DNA of 47,500 nt from Chrysomallon squamiferum (Eukaryota; Mollusca; Gastropoda; Neomphalida; Peltospiridae): positions 45,881,595-45,929,094 of the forward strand of contig CM022665.1 in the NCBI GenBank assembly GCA_012295275.1, in the 5' to 3' direction. Positions 13,895 to 23,550 of this stretch are shown in pieces. The translations under genes were made by a program, and so were the position numbers. The first letter of the stretch is position 1, and the number at the start of each line of letters is the position of its first letter. A model generated the notes under the pieces. It ran no database searches. It had not been told where the DNA came from and saw nothing but the letters and a program-made list of their open reading frames with translations.

Positions 13895-15017
13895 GATTAC
13901 TAAAGAAAAATAACAATATGCAACAGATTGACATTAAAATGGGGATATTAATAAGCAAATTATCTGTTTAGTGATTAACATGTATTATTATTTGTTGTTC
14001 AGATTCCGGGTGAAACTAACACAGAAGTTGGCCTGGCTGGAAAGAAAACAGTGGATACTGTTAAAGCTGTAAGAGTTTGAAATAATCTTCATTCATTTTA
14101 AAATACAAGAGATTAGGCTTTAGTTGTTATATATTGTAATTTAAACACACGTATCTGAACTCATTTTATATTATAATTTAATCATAAGTGTTAAGATTTA
14201 TTATTTATATTATAATTTAAACTCAAGTATACTCTCAGATACTTTCTCTAATTTATAATTTATTAATGAATATTTCAATTTTTAACATGTTACAGTTTGA
14301 AATTCTGTTATGGAGGTGTGTGTAAATAATTATTTTATTTTATTTTATTTTATTTTATTTTATTTTATTTTATTTTATTTTATTTATTTTTTTTTTTCAG
14401 TATCATTGAAAATTTCAACATTAATAATGCAGTATTGAGTTTTGAGTTTAACCTAATTAATACTTTAATTAATAATTAAATAATTACCAAAAGTGAACTT
14501 GCATTGCTAATGTTTTTTTCTGAATTAGTTGTATGATTCATTTTGTAACTAATATCTTTTTGATTTTTCAAATGTTTTGGTACATAAAATTTTGGAGGAG
14601 TTTTGTTAATCCTGAAATAAAAACTTGTATTTTAAAATATTAACCATTATTATTTTTTATAATTTAGATTATGGGACCTCCAAGATAGTACAAATATGAA
14701 TTCAGGACTGAAAAATATAGAACACTTTATTAAAATGATTCTTGTTATTAAACAACAGAAGCCATTTTTAAGTTATGTGGAAAAAAATACACATATGGTG
14801 GTTTTTTTAAAAATAAAAATATGGTGTTTTTTCTAATTTGCTTAACTTGGGGTGTGTTTTCAGGCCGAGAGAATTATTGAGGCTGTAGAAATATTTGAAG
14901 ATGAGACAACTAAACAGAAAATTCACGAACAGGAATGTGCCAAAGCTAAAAAGGATGTAAGTTTACAGATTTATAATATAAAGCTGTTACAATTTTCTAA
15001 GATAATATTTTATAAGG

Positions 15018-15065
<48 letters not shown>

Positions 15066-17423
15066 CATTTCAGCATTTTAACTGTTTTGTTTCTCTCTTC
15101 ATATGAAAATTAAAATGGTTTGAATAACAATTTTGATTCAGTAAAAAAACTGTGAACCCATCTTTAAGTTACATAAAGTAAAATTGATAATTTGTCATTA
15201 CCTTCTATATAATAGTAATTCTTGTTTATAGATATGTCTTTTTTTATTTGTTTTAATATTTTATTTTTATTTATTTTTATTTTTTTATTGATATAAATTT
15301 CTATTTAATATTTTATTTTTTATTCTTTTTATTTTTGTTTTAAATAAATACTTAATATTCTATTTATAGTATTTTTTTTATTATTTTTGTTTTAAATTTC
15401 TATTTAATATTTTAATCTTTATTTTTTATTATTTTTTTAAATTTAAAAAAAAAAATTTATTCTCTTTTTAATACTCAAACACATATTCAATTATCATTAT
15501 TAATTTTTTTTTTTTTTTCTAAATAAATATTTAATGATTTGTGTCAACTTAAAAAGTTAGTAGATTGTTTAAAATGTTTTCTCTCCCACAATAAACACTG
15601 TTGTGTGTTACAGCTGCCTGCTCCAGATGTGCATCCAGTGATGCTTGCTCTTAATGTGAAATCTCCTCTTCAGTTCGTCCTGGAGGTCATCAAGAAAGTC
15701 AAATCAAGGTAGACTTTAATAATACTGTAATTTCAGAGTTTTGTAACAAGAGTGAAATGAAGGTAGATGTAATTTCAGAGTTTTTTGTGAAATTGAGTCA
15801 AATAATTTCAGAGTTTTGTAAAGAGAATCAAATCGAGGTACACTTTCATAATAATGTAATTTCAGAGTTTTGTAACTAGAGTGAAATCAAGATAGACTTT
15901 CATAATAATTTTTAATAATAAATTTATGCACAAAACAAAACCTGAAGGACTGCTGAATATACTTAGACTATCTCTTCCTATCTCTACACATAGACTTCAA
16001 ATTTACATTTGTCATTTCACGTCTGTTAAATTTCGCGTTCTGCTTTCAGTGAGCTGGAGAAGTCTCTGCTGGTTTTGCCCTTCTCCTGTGTTACTCAGCT
16101 GATCAAAATACTGGACAAGATTCTGGAGGCAGGCTGGGAGGTGGAGCTCACCTCCAGATGTATCCTCTTTCTACTCAGGTAAGTCGTAAAACAAAAAACA
16201 CAATCGTTTTCTTGTCAGCGATGACCTTTACTGTTTCGTGATACACGAATTTGCAACTGTTCATTTAATGTTTGTTTGCACGATTTCATTAATCATTCTC
16301 AGAAAATGTTTTTTTTTTTATGAAATTCTAATTGGTTATTATGATAGGAACAGTGACATTCTTAATGGTTGACTGTAGTTAAATTGTTAACGGTTGCTAT
16401 GGTTACACTAGTGACATGCTGCTGCTGCTTTTAATTGTTTAAAACATTAATTTAGAATTTATATGCAGTTTTATTGACACGTAAACCATTGTTTATTTCA
16501 GATATGATGTTTGTGTCTTGTATTTATCAGTTTCAGGAATTAATGAGACATTTGTGCTTTTTTTTTTAATTTTTTTTTTTTAAAGAGTTCATCATGGGCA
16601 GATAACTTCGACCCAGTCATTGTTACCAGTGATTGACAGATTGAGACACAACATGGTATCAAAAGTCACAGAACTCAGGGTAAATAGTTTAAATTTTATA
16701 CAGTATTAAATACAAAATTTAGTCATTATATACTAATAAAGATATCTATAAATTAATAGTTTTAATTTTTAAACAGTATTAAAAAAAAAAAAAAAAAAAT
16801 TATATACTAATAAAGATATCTATAAATTAATAGTTTTACTTTTTATACAGTATTAAATAAATCTTTTAGTCTTTAATTACTAATAAAGATATCTTATAAG
16901 TTACTAGTTTGACTTTTATACAATCTTTTAGCAATTACATAGTAATAAAGATATCTATAATTTAATAGTTTTACTTTTTATACTGTATTAAATAAAAAAT
17001 TTAGTCTTTAATTACTAATAAAGATATCTATAATTTAATGCCTTGATCTGTGATTGATACAAAAGTTCAGTCATGTTTCAGTCGCATGTGAAATGTAATC
17101 ATATGCTCAAACACCGGTTTTTGAAAAAGCTACAAAACATCATTTCCAACTCTATATATATGTAATAAGATAGTTCTAAATACATAATAATTTATTTGGA
17201 ATGTAATGAATTAATGCTGAAACTGTTTTAATACACAAAAAAATTAAATGGAGTTTTTCTTGTCCTACAGGATCAGATAGGATTCAATTTGGCAGGACTG
17301 GAGTTCCTACAAAAACAGGTGGAAAGTGCATCAGAAGTTAGATTCTTCACTGATGCAACAGAGAAACTGAGAGACAAGAGAAGAAAGAGAAAGAAAAAAG
17401 AAATACTTGTAATAAAAACCTGA
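2844..17423 (+). CDS. WDR3: WD repeat-containing protein 3 (UTP12 homologue), 25 coding exons
   Basis: WDR3/Utp12 is a UTP-B subunit of the nucleolar small-subunit processome, needed for 18S rRNA processing. The start MGLTKQYLR and the co-linear exons match vertebrate WDR3 from end to end. About 935 residues are encoded, against 943 in human. The first beta-propeller covers roughly residues 1-225 and includes [12 protein letters not shown] charged linker rich in Glu and Lys follows at 225-255. The second propeller runs from about 430 to 710, with [36 protein letters not shown] and [11 protein letters not shown]. The C-terminal Utp12 domain spans about 780-900, followed by a basic Lys/Arg tail. 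All junctions are GT-AG and phases agree except inside exon 17, where one base seems to be missing (see the separate entry). The gene is convergent with the minus-strand gene downstream. Confidence 0.97.
4892..4974. repeat. (CT)n microsatellite, WDR3 intron 5
   Basis: An almost pure CT dinucleotide run of about 83 bases lies in the intron between WDR3 exons 5 and 6. Confidence 0.95.
5217..5595. repeat. Diverged tandem duplication of about 190 bp, WDR3 intron 6
   Basis: Blocks near 5217-5380 and 5406-5595 share an ordered series of words: AAATATATTTCT, a GGATAAA...TGAA.TTAC phrase, CA.GCTGAT or CAGACTGAT, and a closing TCAACA...GTAATGTTAAT. The order is conserved with many differences, which indicates an old tandem copy beginning shortly after the exon 6 donor. 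Confidence 0.55.
6060..6628. repeat. TTTA/TTTG-rich low-complexity tract, WDR3 intron 7
   Basis: The tract is built from TTTA, TTTG and CTTA tetranucleotides. It gives long open frames rich in Tyr, Leu, Phe and Ile on the plus strand, but these are composition artefacts and not genes. Confidence 0.9.
6627..6760 (+). repeat. Duplicated 5' part of WDR3 exon 8 with its acceptor
   Basis: About 60 bases starting GGACATGACAGCAATGTGG at 6630 duplicate the first part of exon 8 (6762 onward), including the preceding TTTATTTAG acceptor. The copy diverges near 6690 and lacks a recognisable donor. The true exon carries the conserved basic continuation ([10 protein letters not shown]), so the upstream copy is judged a pseudo-exon. 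Confidence 0.85.
7453..7616. repeat. 88-bp tandem duplication of the WDR3 exon 9 donor
   Basis: The donor context CAGGTAAATG occurs at 7453-7462 and again at 7541-7550. The intron sequence that follows is copied too, including ACATCATAA, AAAATACACATTTA and ATATAAATAAAAA. The second copy keeps the donor but is preceded by only a few exon-like bases. Confidence 0.85.
7971..8178. repeat. 77-bp tandem array containing the WDR3 exon 10 acceptor
   Basis: Three copies of a TTATTA.ATT.AAAT.T.TATT(T)nAAGAT phrase have AG ends at 8010-8011, 8087-8088 and the true acceptor at 8163-8164, about 77 bp apart. The upstream copies also carry GATGA-type starts resembling the exon start. Confidence 0.75.
8362..8790. 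repeat. (TTA/TTG)n trinucleotide tract, WDR3 intron 10
   Basis: A long imperfect run of TTA, TTG and TTAC trinucleotides. It produces spurious Ile/Leu- or Asn-rich open frames. Confidence 0.9.
9585..9912. repeat. About 27-bp minisatellite at the WDR3 exon 12 donor
   Basis: Roughly ten imperfect copies of a unit containing ATCTAATATATTACA and TAGTTGTTTTATA begin at the exon 12 donor itself. The GTATCTAATATATTAC donor region is the first repeat unit. Confidence 0.9.
10381..10560. repeat. 18-bp array of the WDR3 exon 14 donor
   Basis: The exon 14 end plus donor (AAAATACAGGTAAG) is followed by units such as AAAATACAGGTAAAAAAT. GT dinucleotides fall at 10390, 10409, 10427, 10445, 10463, 10481 and 10498, so spacing is 17-19 bp. 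Several keep CAGGTAA and are donor-like. Confidence 0.88.
10879..10960. repeat. Partial copy of the WDR3 exon 16 acceptor region and exon interior
   Basis: A 19-base word (TGTATGGACATTTCTAGTG) at 10901-10919 recurs inside exon 16 at 11010-11028. The TAATAAATGCTT preceding it at about 10879 also precedes the true acceptor. This suggests a short duplication of the intron end plus part of the exon. Confidence 0.7.
11588..11598 (+). other. WDR3: Apparent 1-bp deletion in WDR3 exon 17
   Basis: Codons up to FFTGGK are in frame. The continuation matching the family ([11 protein letters not shown]) is in the next frame. The break falls at a three-A run in GGAGGAAAGAC, where four As would keep the frame. 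As written, a TAA follows three codons later. The conserved residues resume immediately, so a sequence or assembly error or a very recent allele is more likely than an old pseudogene. Confidence 0.8.
11690..11930. repeat. About 36-bp minisatellite, WDR3 intron 17
   Basis: Imperfect units of AATGTTAAAAATATTTATT followed by CATAGGTTTT are repeated about six times shortly after the exon 17 donor. Confidence 0.75.
13026..13270. repeat. Duplicated acceptor region of WDR3 exon 19
   Basis: TATTAAACA...CTTTTTAAACCATGAATTTG occurs at about 13042-13073 and again at about 13204-13233, before the true acceptor at 13255-13256. Both copies are followed by a TTTGCTTTC tract, and the first continues into an A/G-rich stretch resembling the exon 19 start. 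The upstream copy has lost the AG. Confidence 0.75.
13491..13893. repeat. (TTA)n tract, WDR3 intron 19
   Basis: About 400 bases of nearly pure TTA trinucleotides with scattered TTAG, TTAC and TCA interruptions fill most of the intron. Confidence 0.95.
14333..14384. repeat. (TTTTA)n microsatellite, WDR3 intron 20
   Basis: About ten TTTTA pentanucleotide units sit in the 795-bp intron between exons 20 and 21. The rest of that intron is unremarkable AT-rich sequence. Confidence 0.9.
15699..15905. repeat. Tandem copies of the WDR3 exon 22 donor
   Basis: The exon 22 end (TCAAATCAAGGTAGACTTT) is repeated in degenerate form as GTGAAATGAAGGTAGATG, ATCAAATCGAGGTACACTTT and GTGAAATCAAGATAGACTTT. Copies are separated by a shared TAATTTCAGAGTTTTGTAA. 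GT is kept at 15709, 15763 and 15838 and lost near 15892. Confidence 0.88.
16680..17042. repeat. About 80-bp tandem array at the WDR3 exon 24 donor
   Basis: Five imperfect units contain TAATAAAGATATCT, TTAATAGTTTTA and ATACAGTATTAAAT. The array starts within bases of the exon 24 donor at 16680. Confidence 0.88.
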
Positions 17424-17466
17424 AATGCTGAACTGTGTTGATGAGTAAATATGCATAAATGAAACA

Positions 17467-17472
17467 AATAAA
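17467..17472 (+). terminator. WDR3: WDR3 polyadenylation signal candidate
   Basis: AATAAA lies 44 bases after the WDR3 stop codon. It is the first consensus signal downstream, although AATAAA is frequent by chance in this AT-rich DNA. Confidence 0.5.
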
Positions 17473-18534
17473 TATTTATATTTTCAAGTGATTCTTTTTG
17501 ACACATATGTTAGCAAATAATAATGTATTATAACAGAAGAGACCATAAACTATTTTCTCTTTTCTTTTAAGGGTTTTAAATCATTTTGTACATAAAATTT
17601 TTAAAGATCTTGAAAATGGTTGTTTGAGAATTCACCAACTATCAAAACTTCCATTAAAGTTGTCATAAAAAACCCAGTATAAAAATGGCACATTAATGCA
17701 TTTTAATTTATTCTAATAAAGCTTGTTGTCATCTGTTGAATAAAACCATCACACTGAAGTTCATCAAATATATGTAGATTGTATGTTATCATCATGGAAT
17801 GTTAATGTGATGCAAGCCATCATGAAAACAAAAATATGTCTTGAAACACTCTGTTATATAAAACCGTGCAATATTTAACAAACAAAACTGAAGTTATAAA
17901 ATGTACGTAGACTGTATGTTTTAACATAACAGAATGTTAATGTCATGTAACCTGTCATAAATATAATGTAACATGTCTTGAAAAACTTCATTGTAACAAA
18001 TATATCAACTCTAAAATTCATTAAATGTACATAGACCGTATATTTTAGCATTCAGATATGTTTTAATGTAACAAACTATATCATGAAACCAAGAATTATG
18101 TCGAGAACCAAGCCTATCCTGGTCAAATTCAAGATGAAGAAAAATATGAACCCATAATGAACTATAATGTATATATTTTTTTTTGTATCATATGGTTGAA
18201 TGATCAAAAATTTCATGAATTTAAATAAAAGTTCAACTGACAGTTCTCTGGGTTTGTTTTTAAGTTTTTAACAAAACAAAACTGCTTCATTATTAATGGT
18301 ATTGTATGTTTTTTAACTTTTTGTTACCTTTTTTTTTTTTTTTATCTACAGAATATTTCAAAAAGATAATAAATACAAACTGAACCATTCAGTCAATTCA
18401 GAAAAAACATCAGTATTTCAAATTCACAGTTAGTAATTTTATAATTAAAATAATAAACTATAGCAGTTGATGTCTGATTGTTATTAAACAGACACAACAA
18501 GCACTCCACCTCAGTATTTGTCTTCTATGTTTGA

Positions 18535-18583
<49 letters not shown>

Positions 18584-19540
18584 CAGATCAATTTGAATAT
18601 GTCCACTGTTGACATTCTCAAACTTTTTCTGATTTTCCTCTGAAACAGAATTAATTACAGTAACCATACTTTCTGTATGCCATTTTGAGAATGATCAAAT
18701 ATTTAATTTTTATTTTGTAAATTTTAAAATGGTCACAGCAAACGATTACAAACTGGAGATAAATCTGCCAGAGTTTATATTGATAATTAATTGTAGTTAC
18801 TTCTTTTTCAGTTAAAAAGAAATGAGCTTTTGTAAAAGAAGATGGTGAAGAAAAAATAATAATAAAAAACAAAACAATTAATATTTAATGACTATAAATT
18901 AATTGTACTCAGTAATAAATTATCAGAATATATTCAGCAGTTTAGTATAATTAATAAGAATCATAAAAATATAAGAAAAGTCTCAAAAATATGTAAAACA
19001 GAAGTCTATAAAATATAGTTTTTAAGTTTTTTATTGTATACAACTATATATACATAATAAAAGTGTAAATGATAAAAAAAATATCAACAAAAACTTTAAA
19101 ACAAAATATTTTTGTTACCCCACTCTAATCTCATTTTATAATAAAATAATTTGTTTTATATTTACTCAACATTACATTTTATGGGACTGTTCTTAGTTGA
19201 AAATACAAAAACATATTTAAAAGATGATCATATATTATCTTTTAACTAGTAAAAGGTGTAAAAATGCAATGATTATTTTTTTTAAATGATTTTACGTCGA
19301 GCATCATTCTGTTTTAGCAGACTGTTCTATACTAAATATACACAAAATTCATTTCAAAATTGTCACAAACTAAGCTGAATATAAGTGACAGATTTTTTAA
19401 ATTATTTTTCTAATTATTCTCTGCATCATAATCATATTGTATTGTGACTGGTTTTCACAGAATGTTTTCTAAGTTTCTTCACCTCCCAGTTGACAAGCCT
19501 GCCTGCTAATCGATGTTACTAAATGATTTTATTTTCCAAA
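17473..19540. other. Gene-free region between convergent genes, with a degenerate repeat
   Basis: No credible coding sequence. Between about 17740 and 18090 there are three loose copies, about 120 bp apart, of a block with AAATGTA.(G/A)TAGA..GTAT, AATGTTAATGT and CATGAAA/TCATAAA words. A poly-T run follows a short (TA)n at 18536-18580. Minus-strand AATAAA candidates (TTTATT on plus) occur at 19528-19533 and 19030-19035 and could end the minus-strand gene. Confidence 0.55.
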
Positions 19541-21007
19541 TCAAACCGTGGTCTCGCCTGCGGTATCGACAAGCCAATGTGTAGAGTTAGTGATTTTCTT
19601 CTGCGTCATGTTCTCCAGAACCTCATCTAGATCAGTTTCTATGAAACCATGACCAACGTTGTCACTGCAGAGTCTGCTGGAGTTGTCCACTTCACTGTTG
19701 ACGTCATCAATGTCCGTCTCTGATAAGTGGTGCTGTGGTGATGCAGATGATCTCACTCCACTGCCAGCCACGACATTGTTGTCATTAGTTGACATCTTAC
19801 GATTTGTCATAGATGAAATGCAGACACTTCCACTGCCCGTTTTACAGTCAGTGCTTATTTCTGATGGAAGTTTTTTCTCCTTTCTTGCAACATAAGACAG
19901 AAACTGGTTCATTTCTTTGCCTCTGTTCACATCTGAGTGTCCATGAGGCAACGTATCAGCCTCTTTTACTGTCTTTCTGTTTGCAGGTTGATGTGCTGCT
20001 GCTGCTGCTGAAGAACTTGGAGGACTGACTGTTGACTGGGTCTTTAGCGTTATTTCACAGCTGAACTGTCATCACAGCAAGGTGTTTGTACTGGCGAGTC
20101 AGTGTCGTTGGCTGAAAAGGTTGTTTCGTATCGTAAAGGTTTAAACGTTGAAAGTGAAGCAGCATCACGACTGGTTGAATCTGATGGATTCCTCTCATCA
20201 TCTTCATGTTTGTCTGTGATGTCAGGAGTGTGGAAAGAACTGGTGACACTGGGAACATGTTCTTTTATAGTTGTTAATGTTCCTGACTCTGGACCAGTTG
20301 AGAGTTGTTGAGGTCTGTAATAACCTTCAGCGTCGAATCCTTTCACATCTTCCTCTTCCGGGTTCGAACCATTTTCTTCACTGATTCGATTAACTCTGGA
20401 AAATGATTTCACGTCATTTCTAATGGAGTGACACCCACCTGCTTCTAAATGCTTCTTCTGGAATGCCTTGTTCAAGTAGCACGGTGGTGGGACGTTGGTG
20501 CCCATCAGGTTATTGTCAAACGGCCAGCATTCTAGTGGGGATTTTCTCTTGGGTGGGACAGGAGGCGGAGACATAGCAGTGGTCTTGCTTGTGCAGGTGT
20601 TGCCCTTCTTGGAAGAACCGATCTTCTTCTTTTTCAGTGGAACAGCATAGATCGCTTGTAGAGACTGAGCTTTCTTCATCGTTGCCTGCTGTTGTGGAAT
20701 CCAGTTTCTGTCTCCCGTGGAACATTTTGCTGTGTCATCTTTTGTACACAAGTCTGGATCCATGTAGCCAGGGTCCAAGTAATCGTTCTGAATCTGCTGT
20801 TTTCGAGGACTGGTGCTTCTGGAGGACACAGTGTCCTCGACTTCATGGTAAATGAGACTTTTATCCTGGAGGACAGAAGCTGGTTGTTTAGACAGGACCG
20901 GGCAACGTAAAGGAGGGATTGGTTTTGCCGGTTTTGTACTCCTCTGGTTGGTGGTCAGTTCTCCTTTGGATGTCCAAGACAGAACACTCACCTTGTACAG
21001 GTTGGAA
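19541..21007 (-). other. Last exon of the minus-strand gene, with a 1-bp break near 20055
   Basis: From the acceptor at 21008-21009 the frame stays open for 318 codons to TAA at 20050-20052. One base off, a second frame is open from there to TAG... the final codons ETTV and the stop at 19541-19543, for about 170 codons of similar Ser/Thr/Asp-rich composition. Gaining one A in the three-A run just before 20052 would join the two. Exon composition (GC-richer than the introns) is uniform across the break, which argues that both halves are coding. Confidence 0.6.
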
Positions 21008-22653
21008 CTGGAAAAAAAAATGGGTGAGAGAAATGTTACTGAAAATCAAGTAGTGAATGCAGTTCTAGTTATAAAAATTAGAAAAATATTTTTGACATGT
21101 CACATTGAATCTTTAAACAGAAGATGTTGTTGTGCATCTTATAAAATGTATTTTCCTTTGTAATGATGTCTAATATTTGTCACAGTATATTATTATAAAT
21201 AACTGTTAGCTATACAAAGTATTATACAAAATTGCAAAAGCTGATAGCTAAATGACTGTAACTGATTATTTAGTAATTCACAGTGGTCAAAATGAGTGTT
21301 AGGCATCTAGAACAAAAACTACAAAAATAACTGACAAGAGAAAAAAGCTGTGTAATAGAAATATGATAAAAAAAAAAAATCATCTTCTGAATCTTGTTGA
21401 TTCATAGTGGTCTAAGTTAGCATTAGTCATCTAGTACAAATACTACAAAAATGATTGACAACAAGAGGAAAAAGCTGTATAATAGAAATGTGATAAATAA
21501 AAAAGTTGTCTACTGTACCTGGTTGATGCAGTATTTTCTGAATGAACCGATACTGGATTCTCAATCTCACTTTCTTTGTCAACCTGTAGTAAAATAAAAT
21601 TACAATACTTGTTTTCTCTGTATTTTTCAAAACAAATACTGACAATAAATGACTAGCAACTCCCTTTCCAGCTAACCATACACTACTAAACTGGATTAAC
21701 AGCATTTTTATATGCATGTATTGCATATAGAAGAGTACATACTATTCATTTTGCACAAACCAATCTCAAGTAAGTATAAGAAATTATCTGTGGAGAATTC
21801 AGTTATCAACATTCCCCATGTTAACATTTTCTAAGTGAGATGAAGCATCTTCTTAAACATCCCCCAAAAAACAAGCATTTTTATTTATTTTAGCTAATAA
21901 ATAATTTTAAATTGTTTACCTGAATGGTGTTCTCTTTTTCAGTCTCATCTTTATTTGCTGGTAAAAACTGAAGAAAAAAAAAAAAAAAAACAAAATTATG
22001 TTTAAAACTTTTAGTTCACTTTGTTAAGATTTTGAAGAAAAAAAAAAATATATATATTACAATACAAATTTATGTTTAAAACTTAAATAAATAAATAAAA
22101 AAATAAATAAGGCCTCAAAAAAAAATAAAACTTAAAATTAAATAAATAAATAAGTGTTAAAGTGAATAAAGTGTATAAATTAGTAACATCAACATGGACT
22201 GAAGCAACTATTTTTTTATATATAATCTTAATAAAAATAAAAATAAATATTAAATTTGATGCATCTACATATAAATCATTTTGAACAACAAAACACCACC
22301 ACCACCATCATGAACAACTGCTCATACCAAACCAAGTAACTGAAGAAAAAAAACAACATTTTATAACAAAATTACAGAATTAAATACTTTTCCATGGTGT
22401 CTCCCTCTTGGAATTGTCAACCCAAGCGGGGATTTTCCGAATGTAGAAAACGGAGAATTCATGCTGTCAGGTCCTTCCATGCTGAGGTTGATGGTTCCAG
22501 GAAAGAGAGAAATATTGGAACAAGTGTCATCGGTGAAAATGAATCTCTGTCGAATAGCTGGACGGGGGTGGAGTTTCAAGAATCTCGGAGCCTCGGTAGT
22601 ATTTCTAAGTGAGTGAGATTCATAAAGTTTTGGTGAATTTAGATTTAAATGTT

Positions 22654-22686
<33 letters not shown>

Positions 22687-23490
22687 GAAGAAGAAGAAGA
22701 AGAAGAAAGAAAGAAAAGAAAGTAAAAGGAAGATGGAAAGACAAAACAGAATTATTTTTTTTTTTATATATATTACTGTAAATAGCTACTAAAAAAATGA
22801 TGTATTTCACAAAATACAAATTAAAACAGTGCTAAATAATGAATTAATTTTTTTTTTTAAATTTACGGGATGAAATTAATAATTGAAAACTAAAATAAAG
22901 AATGAATGAATGAATATCAACCATTTAATTATTAATTTTTTAGGTGATATATAAGCATGTCTTGCAGAACAATATTTCAGAGAATAAACCATGCACATTA
23001 TGCTTTATCAAATCACAGCAAGGAATTATTTCCATGGATGCTATAACAAAGATGAAAGCACATGCTATATATATAGTCTGACATATGCAACAGACAGACA
23101 AGGAAGAGAAACCAGATTTCAGTGTGTGATAAACTGTGTATCATACCTAATCTCTGTTTTTCAAATTTTATTCTCACCTGATTCAGTTTCTTTCTATTCC
23201 ACTGTTTGACGAATGTTTTAAAATACGTCTTTATTTTTGGAGAGGTCAAGTCCTTTGGTTGTTTATTTTTCTGCAAAATTTAAAAAAAAAACAATAAAAT
23301 AAAATCACTGAAATATTATTTAGATAGAACTCATTTAAGATCAAATAAAGAAGTAATATATATATATGTATTTCTTTAACTGGATTTAAAGTGGGAAGCA
23401 TTAGCCTCAATACATTTGAATTAAGTATTTCCAAATTTTTAAAACCTACTTAAGTGTTAATAATGATAATATCTGTTAATATCTGTTAAT

Positions 23491-23550
<60 letters not shown>

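Larger units (their letters stand above)
10321..17423 (+). other. WDR3: WDR3 exon map, coding exons 14-25
   Basis: Coding exons: 14, 10321-10389; 15, 10635-10707; 16, 10971-11128; 17, 11540-11650; 18, 12490-12624; 19, 13257-13307; 20, 14003-14068; 21, 14864-14956; 22, 15614-15708; 23, 16050-16178; 24, 16586-16679; 25, 17271-17423, with stop TGA at 17421-17423. Exon 19 uses a GTGAGT donor. Exon 17 is 111 bases, one short of the length its phases require. Confidence 0.93.
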
